The position numbers and the translations under genes are program-made. The notes beneath the pieces are model-generated. The model saw only the letters and a program-made list of their open reading frames with translations, ran no database searches and was not told the origin of the DNA. Shown here piece by piece: positions 6,921-14,146 of a stretch of DNA of 64,000 nt. Every line of letters begins with the position of its first letter. Within the stretch, counting starts at the first letter, position 1. The stretch is from Porticoccaceae bacterium. Lineage in GTDB: Bacteria; Pseudomonadota; Gammaproteobacteria; Pseudomonadales; Porticoccaceae. Where the stretch lies: NCBI GenBank assembly GCA_026005035.1, contig BPKH01000003.1, positions 124,001 to 188,000 on the forward strand, in the 5' to 3' direction.

Positions 6921-9824
6921 CTAAGAGAGCACCTCCGTCCGCGCTGCGAGCCAGGATTGCAGCGCTTCCAGGGGCAGGGGGCGGCAGATGGCGTACCCTT
7001 GCGCCTCGTCGCAGCCGAGCGCCGCCAGCCGATCGAGGAGGGCTGCGTGCTCCACGCCCTCCGCCACCGCGGCCAGCCCCAAGCCGTGGGCGAGTTGGAT
7101 CGCCGCCTGGACGATCCGCTCGCTGCGCGGGTCGTCGTCGAGGTCGGCGACGAAGGCTCGGTCGATCTTGAGGGCCGCCACCGGCAAGCGGCGCAGATAG
7201 GCCAAGGAGGAAAACCCGGTGCCGAAATCGTCGATGGCCACGCGGATGCCGCGCCGGGCCAGGTGCTCGATGAAAGCGGCGGCGCGCGGCAGGTCCTGCA
7301 GGAAGATCGCCTCGGTCACCTCCACTTCCAGCGCCTCGGCGGGCAGCCGGTGGCGTGCCAGGGCCTCCTCCAGGGCGCGCTTGCACCCCTCGTCTCCCAC
7401 GTTGCGTGCCGACAGGTTGACCGCCACCGGCAAGCGCCATCCTCTGCTCCAGAGGTGGGCGGCGTCCCGGCCGGCCGCGGCGATCACCGCGGCGGTGAAA
7501 GGGTGGGCGAGCTCGCTCCCCTCGGCGAGGGCGATGAAGGCGCTGGGCATCAACAGCCCCCGTTGCGGGTGCTGCCAGCGGGCGAGGGCCTCGAGGCCCG
7601 CCACTCGGCCGCTGGCCAGGTGGATGCGGGGCTGGTAGTGGAGGAGAATCTCGCCCCGCTCCAGGGCGCCGGCCAGCTCGCCTGCGAGGCGAAACCGCTC
7701 CGCGCCGCCGGGTTCCAGCTCCGGGTCGTAGGTGAAAACGCGCTCCGCCGTCTCCGCCGCCCGGGCGGCGGCCACGGCGGAGCGGCGGAGGAGCTCTTCT
7801 CCGCTCGCGGCGTCCTCCGGACAGCGGGCGATGCCCACCGCCACCGCCACCGAGAGCTCGAGCCCCAGCACGGGCAGGGGGTGGCGCAGGGCCGCCACCA
7901 GGCGGCGGGCCGCTGCCTCGGCCTGGGCGGATTCGCACAGAAGGGCGAAGGCGGAGGCGTCCACCCGGGCGAGAAAGTCCCCCTGGGCGGCTTCTCCGCG
8001 CAGCTGGTCGGCCACCAAAAGGAGCAGCTCCTCGCGGCCGCGGCTCCCCAGGCTGCGCTCGATTTCGGGCAGGTTGACGAGTTCCACCCACAGGCAGGCG
8101 AGCCGCCGTCGTGCGCCGGCGAGCGATTCAAAGCGGTGCAGGAATTCCGCCCGGTTGGGCAGCCCGGTGAGCCGGTCGTGGCGGGCCTGGTAGTCCAGCT
8201 GTTCGGCCAGCAGGCGCACTTCGCTGATGTCGCGCACGAATCCCACCACCAGGGTGCGATCGGCGAGGACCACCCGATTGAGGGCCACCTCGGCCAGAAA
8301 GAGGGTGCCGTCGGCGCGGCGGTGGCGCCACTCGAAGCGCTGAGGGCGGCCGGCGAGCGCCGCGGCGAGTCGCTCCCGGGCGGCGAGCTCCGAGGGGGTA
8401 CCGTCGGGCTGCAGGGGCGGGGAGAAGTCCACCGGCGTCTTGCCCAGCAGCTCCTCGCGGCGGCAGCGGAACATGGCGCAGGCGGCGGCGTTGCAGTCGG
8501 CGAAGCGCTCCCCCTCCACGAGGAAGACCGCCTCGGCGACGCCGTCGAAGAGGGTGCGAAAGAGCCGCTCCCGCGCTTCCAGCAACGCTTCCAGCCGCTT
8601 GGCCTGGGAGCGGTCGGCGGCGAGGAGCAGCCAGCCGGTTCCCGCCGCAGGGGCCTCGCGCAGGGGGGCCAGGGCATAGTAGACGACCACCTCGCTGCCG
8701 TCCCGCCGCCGCAGCCTCGCTTCCCCTTCGGTGCGCGCGCCTGCCGCCGGCCTGGGCAGTGCCTCCCCAAAGAGCGTCTCCAGGGGAAGGCCGCGGGCCT
8801 CGGCGCGGGCGCAGCCGATGAGCGCCTCGGCGGCCGGGTTCATCTCCACCACCCGCTGTTCGGCGTCCAGGGCCAGGATGGCGAATTCGGCGGCGTCCAG
8901 CACCGCCCGCTGCCAGGCGGCGAGCTCGTCGATGCGAGCGAGCTGCGCTAGCAGGGTGCGGCGGGCGTGGCGGTGGAAGAGAAAGCCCGCCAAGAGCACC
9001 GCGCCAAAGAGCAGGGCGGGCCCCGCCATGCGGCCGAAGTAGCCGGCCGCGAAGGCGTGGAGCGGAACAGCGGCGGTGACGAAGAGGCGTGCGCCCGCCA
9101 CTTCCCGGGCGACGAACAGGGCCCCGCGCGCCGAGGCGGGATGGCGGGGGCGTGCCAGGCGCAGGGCGCCGCCCCGGGCGGCACTTTCCGCCACCAGGGG
9201 GAAGAGGGAGGAGGGCTGGCCGTGGAGCAGCGGGGGCGGCAGGGGGCGGACGAGGGCCTCCTCGGGTTGGGCGAAATAGAGCACCTGGCCGGTGGCGGCG
9301 AAGACGGCGAGGGGATAATCGGAGGTCGGGGCAAAGCCGAGCCAGCGCCCGAAATCCCGGCTGGCGAAGTAGACCACCAGCCGGCCGCCCCCCTCCAGGG
9401 AGGAGACCAAGGGGATCAGGCAGTCGTCGGGGAGCCGCTGGCAATCGGGGGCTCCCACCCGGGGCAGGGGGCCCGCCGGCGGCAGATCGCGCAGGGCCGC
9501 CAGCACGCCCCGCACCGCCCGGGGCGCGCCGCTCCGATCCACCAGGGCGAACCCGCGCGCCTCGGGGAGCTGGCGCGCCAGGGTGGCGAGGAGTGCGTCG
9601 CCCGCGAAGGCGGACGCGGCAAGTTGCACCCACTGGCGGTGGTCCGCCAGGCGAGTGGCCAGGTGTTGCTGCAGGAGGACGGCGTCGGCGCGCAGCTGGG
9701 AAGTGGTGTCTTCCAGGTGGCGGTGGGCGACGAGCAACGCCGCCGCGACAAAGGCCGCCGTCCAGAGCGCGCACAGGCGCCGGGCGAGGTGTTCTAGGGC
9801 GCGCAGGGGATCCTGTGGCATCAT
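6921..9824 (-). CDS. membrane PAS-PAS-GGDEF(degenerate)-EAL protein, likely c-di-GMP phosphodiesterase
   Basis: About 967 residues from an ATG at 9824 (an adjacent ATG at 9821 is equally possible). Order: membrane segment (CALWTAAFVAAALLVAH), a periplasmic sensor of roughly 230 residues, a second membrane segment (GPALLFGAVLLAGFLF), two PAS domains (about 300-400 and 420-530), GGDEF (about 555-690) and EAL (about 715-960). The GGDEF signature reads VDASAF instead of GGDEF, so cyclase activity is unlikely. The EAL domain keeps GLEALARW, EVTE, DDFGTG, LKID and AEGVE, as expected of an active phosphodiesterase. The protein should lower c-di-GMP in response to an extracytoplasmic or PAS-sensed signal, favouring motility; pilU lies next to it. 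Confidence 0.9.
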   Translation of the reverse strand: MMPQDPLRALEHLARRLCALWTAAFVAAALLVAHRHLEDTTSQLRADAVLLQQHLATRLADHRQWVQLAASAFAGDALLATLARQLPEARGFALVDRSGAPRAVRGVLAALRDLPPAGPLPRVGAPDCQRLPDDCLIPLVSSLEGGGRLVVYFASRDFGRWLGFAPTSDYPLAVFAATGQVLYFAQPEEALVRPLPPPLLHGQPSSLFPLVAESAARGGALRLARPRHPASARGALFVAREVAGARLFVTAAVPLHAFAAGYFGRMAGPALLFGAVLLAGFLFHRHARRTLLAQLARIDELAAWQRAVLDAAEFAILALDAEQRVVEMNPAAEALIGCARAEARGLPLETLFGEALPRPAAGARTEGEARLRRRDGSEVVVYYALAPLREAPAAGTGWLLLAADRSQAKRLEALLEARERLFRTLFDGVAEAVFLVEGERFADCNAAACAMFRCRREELLGKTPVDFSPPLQPDGTPSELAARERLAAALAGRPQRFEWRHRRADGTLFLAEVALNRVVLADRTLVVGFVRDISEVRLLAEQLDYQARHDRLTGLPNRAEFLHRFESLAGARRRLACLWVELVNLPEIERSLGSRGREELLLLVADQLRGEAAQGDFLARVDASAFALLCESAQAEAAARRLVAALRHPLPVLGLELSVAVAVGIARCPEDAASGEELLRRSAVAAARAAETAERVFTYDPELEPGGAERFRLAGELAGALERGEILLHYQPRIHLASGRVAGLEALARWQHPQRGLLMPSAFIALAEGSELAHPFTAAVIAAAGRDAAHLWSRGWRLPVAVNLSARNVGDEGCKRALEEALARHRLPAEALEVEVTEAIFLQDLPRAAAFIEHLARRGIRVAIDDFGTGFSSLAYLRRLPVAALKIDRAFVADLDDDPRSERIVQAAIQLAHGLGLAAVAEGVEHAALLDRLAALGCDEAQGYAICRPLPLEALQSWLAARTEVLS

Positions 9825-9849
9825 CCCTGGCCGGCCGGTCCGTCCGCTG

Positions 9850-9855
9850 AGTATA
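9850..9855 (-). promoter_or_regulatory. extended -10 element of the EAL protein gene
   Basis: On the minus strand the sequence reads TTGCTATACT, an extended -10 (TG-C-TATACT). No recognisable -35 lies 17 bases upstream, as is common for extended -10 promoters. It places the transcription start near 9843 and supports starting translation at 9824 rather than further upstream. Confidence 0.45.
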
Positions 9856-9928
9856 GCAACGGCCTTCCACCTGCGCCGGGGAGTTGGCGGCGGGGCGTCG
9901 GTCGCTGGGAACGGCAAAGGAGGATCGC

Positions 9929-10759
9929 GTGGTGGAGGCGCTCTTGGGACTCACCGGCAAAGCCGCCCTGGTGGCCGGGGGCGGCACCGGCATCGGGCGG
10001 GGCTGCGCTTTGCTGCTCGCCCGCGCCGGCTGCCGGGTGGCGGTGGTGGATCGGGACGGCACCCTGGCCGAGGAGACGGCAGTCCGCATCCGCGCCGCCG
10101 GGGGAGAGGCGACGGCCATCGTCGCCGACCTGCGCGGCGCCGCCGCGGTAGAAGCGGCGGTTGCCGAGGCCACCGCGCGCCTCGGCCCCCTCGCCGCGGT
10201 GGTCAACAGCGTCGGCGGCCAGGCCGGCCACCGCGCCGCGCCCCTGGCGGAGGTGGACGAGACCGCCTACCGGGACATCCTCGCCCTCAACCTGGACGCG
10301 GCCTTCTTCCTCACCCAGCAGGCGGGGCGGCTGCTGGCCGCCGCCGGCGGGGGTAGCCTCGTCCACGTGGTCTCGGTGGCCGGGCTGCGCGCCCGCCCGG
10401 GAGCGGCGGTCTACGGCTTGGCCAAGGCGGCGGTGATCAATCTGGTGATTCAGGCGGCCGCCGAGTTCGGGCCCGCCGGCGTGCGGGTCAACGCGGTGGC
10501 CCCCGGCATGACCCGCACCGAGCGGATGGCCGAGGCCCTGCCCGAGGCGGCCTTCGCCGCGGCGGCGGCCGCCAATCCTCTAGGCCGGGTGGCCGAGGTG
10601 GACGACGTGGCAGGGGTGGTGCTGTTTTTGGCTTCGCGACTCGCCGCCCACGTCACCGGGCAGGTGGTGGCGGTGGACGGCGGCGACAGCATCCAGACCG
10701 CCCGCCCGGCGCCCTTGGGCGGTCCTCAGGAGCAAGCGACGCCGAAGCGCTCGCAGTAG
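9929..10759 (+). CDS. classical SDR family oxidoreductase
   Basis: 276 residues. GTG at 9929 lies five bases after AAGGAGG; the reading frame extends further upstream but without a better start. The cofactor motif GGGTGIG is at residues 17-23, NSVGG stands in the NNAG position, the catalytic serine is in HVVSVAG and the YxxxK motif is YGLAK. PGMTRTE follows, as in SDRs that reduce or oxidise hydroxyl groups with NAD(P). It may be a 3-oxoacyl-ACP reductase-like or a catabolic alcohol dehydrogenase; the substrate is not evident. Its 3' end overlaps the convergent sulfotransferase gene by 34 bases. Confidence 0.9.
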   Translation: MVEALLGLTGKAALVAGGGTGIGRGCALLLARAGCRVAVVDRDGTLAEETAVRIRAAGGEATAIVADLRGAAAVEAAVAEATARLGPLAAVVNSVGGQAGHRAAPLAEVDETAYRDILALNLDAAFFLTQQAGRLLAAAGGGSLVHVVSVAGLRARPGAAVYGLAKAAVINLVIQAAAEFGPAGVRVNAVAPGMTRTERMAEALPEAAFAAAAAANPLGRVAEVDDVAGVVLFLASRLAAHVTGQVVAVDGGDSIQTARPAPLGGPQEQATPKRSQ

Positions 10760-11865
10760 GGGCGGAAGCGCTCCCGCACCGCCTCGGCAGTGAGCCCGTA
10801 GTCCTCCAAGCGATAGCGGTGGGCGCCGAAGCGAGCGCGGGGGGGCGCGGCCAACAGGCGCTGCATGGCGGCCGCCGCCTCGTCGCTCAGCTGCTCGCCG
10901 AAGTGGGCGTAGAGGCGGCGCATTTGCCCCAGGGGATCGGCCATCAGCGCGTCGTAGTGGAGGTGGTAGATGGCCCCCTCGCCATGGCGCGCCAGGAAGG
11001 CCTCGGTGCGCTCGATCATCCGCGCAAAGGTGTCGAAGAGCGTCTCGGCGATCTGGCGGCGGTCCACCCGCACGCTGTAGGGCAGGCGCACCCGCTCGAT
11101 GAGGCTGCAGGCGGAGCCCATCACCGCCACCGGGTCGCGGTGGTTCATGACCAACTGGGCGTCGGGATAGGTGGCGAAGAGATCCTCGAGAAAGAGGGGA
11201 TGCCAGGGATTCTTGAGGGTCCAGTGGCCCGGAAAGCGCCACTGGAGGAGCTGCAGGAGGCGCTTGTGGTAGGCGAAGGTGGGGCGGTAGTCGGTGGCGA
11301 GGTACCAGGCGCGGTAGGAGGGGACGTGGACCAGCGCCTCAAGCACCTGGGAGCAGAAGGTCTGGAGCATGATCAGCTGGCACTCGGCGGGGCTGTCCGC
11401 GTCCTCGTGGTGGATGGCCGCCCACTGGGGGTCGCGGGCCACCTGGGCGTCGATGCGCGCCTGTTCGGCCAGGAAGCGAGGATCCTCGCGAAAGCGCGCC
11501 CGCTCCGGCGGCGGCACCGAGGCGAGGGCCTCGAAGCGCAGCAGGCAGCGCCGCGCCGGGTCCTGGTGGAGCAGGTTGATGGTCAGGGTGGTGCCGGTGC
11601 GCGGCAGGCCGAAGACGAACATCGGTCGCTCGACGGGCCGCGCCGTCACTTCCGGGTGGCGAGCGAGCCAGTTCTCCACCTGCAGCCGGTTGGCCAGGGC
11701 GGCCACCAGCAGGCCGGCCAGCTGCTCCTCGCCCTCTGCCGTCAGTTCCGCCTCGCGGTTGGCGGCGTCCACGAACACCGCCAACCCCTCCAGGGTGTGC
11801 TCGTCCAGGGGTGCGTCGACGCCAGCTTGGGCGCGCGCCCGCTCGAGAAGGGCCTCCACCTCCAC
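10726..11865 (-). CDS. sulfotransferase family protein
   Basis: 379 residues from a GTG at 11865, seven bases after GGAGG. The 5'-phosphosulfate-binding loop is visible as GLPRTGTT (residues 86-93), and NHRDPVAVMGSAC later supplies the 3'-phosphate-binding region. LKNPWHPLFLEDL is typical of bacterial members of this PAPS-dependent group. The family transfers sulfate from PAPS to hydroxyls or amines, but many bacterial members near steroid and aromatic catabolism genes have no proven activity. No signal peptide is seen, so it is cytoplasmic. It has its own promoter overlapping a palindrome upstream and is flanked by two SDR genes. Confidence 0.85.
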   Translation of the reverse strand: MEVEALLERARAQAGVDAPLDEHTLEGLAVFVDAANREAELTAEGEEQLAGLLVAALANRLQVENWLARHPEVTARPVERPMFVFGLPRTGTTLTINLLHQDPARRCLLRFEALASVPPPERARFREDPRFLAEQARIDAQVARDPQWAAIHHEDADSPAECQLIMLQTFCSQVLEALVHVPSYRAWYLATDYRPTFAYHKRLLQLLQWRFPGHWTLKNPWHPLFLEDLFATYPDAQLVMNHRDPVAVMGSACSLIERVRLPYSVRVDRRQIAETLFDTFARMIERTEAFLARHGEGAIYHLHYDALMADPLGQMRRLYAHFGEQLSDEAAAAMQRLLAAPPRARFGAHRYRLEDYGLTAEAVRERFRPYCERFGVACS

Positions 11866-11884
11866 CGCTGCGCCTCCGCAAAAT

Positions 11885-11900
11885 GATAGTGGATACTATC
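11885..11900. promoter_or_regulatory. palindromic operator candidate at the sulfotransferase promoter
   Basis: GATAGT-GGAT-ACTATC is a perfect inverted repeat of 6-bp arms with a 4-base centre. It forms an AT-rich island in GC-rich DNA and overlaps the predicted -10, so a bound dimeric repressor would block transcription. No regulator gene is adjacent. Confidence 0.45.
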
Positions 11901-11921
11901 TGAATGCGGAGCCGCCGCCAA
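11893..11921 (-). promoter_or_regulatory. promoter of the sulfotransferase gene
   Basis: On the minus strand TTGGCG, a 17-base spacer and TAGTAT. The -35 falls at the 3' end of the upstream SDR gene and the -10 lies inside the palindrome at 11885-11900. The transcript would start near 11886, about 20 bases before the GTG. Confidence 0.5.
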
Positions 11922-11924
11922 GGA

Positions 11925-12672
11925 TCAGGGGCGCATCAGCTGGCCGCCGTCCACGTTGAGGATGTGGCCGGTGATCCAGCGCGCCTCGTCGGAGAGCAGA
12001 AAGAGCAGCGCTCCCACCAGGTCGTCGGGCGTGCCGAGGCGGGCGAGAGGCATGGTCCGCAGCAAAGCCTCCACCTGGGGCCGACGCCTGCCGGCGCATG
12101 GCCGGGGTGTCGGTGGGGCCGGGGGCGATGGCGTTGACGCGGATGTTGCGCGGCCCCAGCTCGCGGGCCAGCGACTGGGTGATCCCGTTGACGGCGAGTT
12201 TGGCCACGCCGTAGTAGCCGGCCGCCATCCAGGCGGCGGTGGAGGACTGGTTGACGATGGCTCCGCCCCCCTTGCGCTCCATGCTCGGCACCGCGGCGCG
12301 CGCCATGATGAGGCAGCCGTGCATGTTGACCCGCATGAACCGCTCCAGGTAGTCGAGGTCCACGGTCAGGTAGCTCTCGGCGCGCATGCCGCCGAAAATG
12401 GCGGCGTTGTTCACCAGGTAATCGATCTCGCCGAAGGCGGCCGTGGCCGCCGCCACGCAGGCCTGGGCCGAGCGCTCGCTGGCCACGTCGGTGGCGACGA
12501 AGAGGGCCCGTCCGCCGGCGCGGCGGATCTCTTCGGCCACCCGCCCGCCGGCCGCCTCGTCGATGTCGGCCACCACCACGTTCATGCCCGCGGCGGCGCA
12601 ACCGCGGGCGTAGGCCTCGCCGATGCCGCCGCCGGCGCCGGTGACGATGACCGTCCTGCCGCGAAAGTCCAT
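11925..12672 (-). pseudogene. SDR family oxidoreductase interrupted by a +1 frameshift
   Basis: ATG at 12672 follows GGAGAAGG. The frame codes for a typical SDR: TGAGGGIG near residue 11, NNAA, a serine in NQSSTAAW and YYGVAK. It runs to about RRQASA and then loses homology. The remaining SDR sequence ([21 protein letters not shown], then [10 protein letters not shown]) lies one frame over and ends at 11925. Removing one C from the C4 run (GGGG on the plus strand, 12077-12080) joins the halves into a 248-residue protein. The gene may be intact with a base-calling error. The enzyme would be an NAD(P)-dependent alcohol dehydrogenase or ketone reductase of unknown substrate, in the same group as the sulfotransferase. 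Confidence 0.8.
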
Positions 12673-12702
12673 CACTGCCTTCTCCTCCACCTGGACTGCG
12701 CC

Positions 12703-12731
12703 ATTGTCGGCACGCCGAGGGCGTCCGTCCA
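12703..12731 (-). promoter_or_regulatory. promoter of the frameshifted SDR gene
   Basis: On the minus strand TGGACG, 17 bases and GACAAT, followed by the GGCGC discriminator. It overlaps the divergent promoter region of the TIM-barrel gene. Confidence 0.45.
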
Positions 12732-12737
12732 GCCGCC

Positions 12738-12743
12738 TATAAT
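12738..12743 (+). promoter_or_regulatory. -10 element of the TIM-barrel gene
   Basis: A perfect TATAAT followed by GGCGGC, 27 bases upstream of the GTG at 12770. The -35 is not recognisable. Confidence 0.5.
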
Positions 12744-12769
12744 GGCGGCTTTGCGCGAGGAGGCTCGCC

Positions 12770-13594
12770 GTGCCCGCCGTTTCCCCCCAGGTGGCCCTGT
12801 GCCTTTCCACCCTGGCGCCCCATACCCGCACCCCCGAAGGACCCCTCCTGGACGAGCTGCTGGACGCCGCGGCGGAGGCCGGGTTCCGCCGGGTGGCGCT
12901 GTCGCCGGGAGCGGCCCAGGCGATGGGCGCCGCGGCCCTCGGCCGCGCCCTCCGCGCCCGCGGCCTGTCCTGTCTGGCTCTGGAGGGGCTGGTGGGCTGG
13001 GAGGCGGGCGCCGCGGCCGGTCGGGTGGCGGGGCGGGGGCTAGCTGAGCTCGCCGCGGCGCTCTCGGCGCCCGTGGTGCTCGCGGCGACGGTGGTCGAGG
13101 TGCTCGATGCCGCCGCCGCCACCGAGGGACTGGCGGCGGCTGCGGAAGCGCTCGCCGAGACGGGGGCGGTGCTCGCCCTGGAGTTCATTCCCGGCACGGC
13201 GGTTCCCTCCTTGTCCGCCGCGGCGGCGCTGGCCAAACGCGCCGGCAGTGCCGTGGGGATCACCCTCGACCTGCTCCACTGGCACCACCAGCCGGGGGGA
13301 CCCGACTGGCGCGCCCTCGAGGCGCTGCCCCCGGAGCGGCTCGTCTACCTGCAGCTGTGCGACGCGCCGGAAGGTCCCGCTCCGGAGGGGCGCGCCTACC
13401 TGCCCTTCGCCATGGGCTGGCGACTCCCACCGGGGGAAGGGGTGGTGGATTGGCTCGCACTGCGCGCCGCCCTCGCAGCCCGTGGCGCGCGCCCGGCGAT
13501 CGCCGTCGAGGTGTTCAACGAGCGCCTGGCCGCAACTGGAGCGCGCGCCATGGCGCGCTGCCTGGCGGCGCGCGTCGCCGCCCTCGACCTCTAG
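12770..13594 (+). CDS. sugar phosphate isomerase/epimerase-like TIM-barrel protein
   Basis: 274 residues. GTG at 12770 is preceded by GAGGAGG. The fold matches the xylose-isomerase-like/AP-endonuclease-2 superfamily. LEFIPGT, ITLDLLHWHH, YLQLCDAP and VEVFN sit at the ends of successive strands and supply the acidic and histidine ligands of a divalent metal. Members isomerise or epimerise sugars and inositols, or act as dehydratases such as 3-dehydroshikimate dehydratase. The exact substrate cannot be assigned. It is alone on its strand, between divergent and convergent neighbours, and its stop overlaps that of the SnoaL-like gene by four bases. Confidence 0.75.
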   Translation: MPAVSPQVALCLSTLAPHTRTPEGPLLDELLDAAAEAGFRRVALSPGAAQAMGAAALGRALRARGLSCLALEGLVGWEAGAAAGRVAGRGLAELAAALSAPVVLAATVVEVLDAAAATEGLAAAAEALAETGAVLALEFIPGTAVPSLSAAAALAKRAGSAVGITLDLLHWHHQPGGPDWRALEALPPERLVYLQLCDAPEGPAPEGRAYLPFAMGWRLPPGEGVVDWLALRAALAARGARPAIAVEVFNERLAATGARAMARCLAARVAALDL

Positions 13595-14016
13595 GGAAAG
13601 CGGCCGAGAATGGCGTAGCGACGCCGGGCGAAGCGCCAGCCGTCGGGGGTGCGCGCCAAGCGGTCGTCGTAGGCGCCGACGAGCCTCGCCCCGTCGGGCC
13701 AGAGGATGGCGGTCATCAGGCAGCGAGCCCGGGCCTCGTCGCCCCCTTGGGCGAGGTCGAACGTGAAGTTGGCGATGCAGGGCGCCACCGGGCCTGCCGC
13801 GATGGATCGCTCCACGTAGGTCTGAATCTCCGCTCGGCCCGACAGCCGGGCGCGCAGGCGGGCCTCGCCCCCCGGCGGCTCGTCGTGGATCTCGAAGACG
13901 CCGTCGGCCAAAAACAGCTCCGCGGCGGCAGCGGCGTCTCGGCGCCGGACGGCGTCGGCATAGCGGTGGATCAGCTCTTCGGCGGCCGCCCGCGCGGCGG
14001 CCCAGGCGGGCGTCAT
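13591..14016 (-). CDS. SnoaL-like/NTF2-fold nuclear transport factor 2 family protein
   Basis: 141 residues. The ATG at 14016 matches the usual family start (an AAEELIHRYADAVRRRD helix), with CGGAGC upstream. The small cone-shaped fold is recognised from the pattern ELIHRYADAV, then ELFLADGVFEIH, then a C-terminal DRLARTPDGWRFARRRY. Such proteins act as ketosteroid isomerases, dehydratases, polyketide cyclases or hydroxylating-dioxygenase beta-like subunits. No specific catalytic pair can be proven here. It may take part in the same catabolism as the surrounding SDRs; that is inference. Confidence 0.78.
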   Translation of the reverse strand: MTPAWAAARAAAEELIHRYADAVRRRDAAAAAELFLADGVFEIHDEPPGGEARLRARLSGRAEIQTYVERSIAAGPVAPCIANFTFDLAQGGDEARARCLMTAILWPDGARLVGAYDDRLARTPDGWRFARRRYAILGRFP

Positions 14017-14091
14017 GGGGTTGCTCCGGTGCGTGGCGGGAGGGAGAGGGTAGCGGGGCGGCGGCGCCGCCACAAGGACACGCCGCCCCGA

Positions 14092-14120
14092 TTGTCGAGC
14101 CGCCTTCGGCGGGGGACAAT
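14092..14120 (+). promoter_or_regulatory. promoter of the lytic transglycosylase gene
   Basis: TTGTCG, 17 bases, GACAAT, followed by GGCGGCC. The expected start near 14127 leaves a leader of about 20 bases. Confidence 0.5.
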
Positions 14121-14146
14121 GGCGGCCTCTCGTGGGGGTCGGTCCC

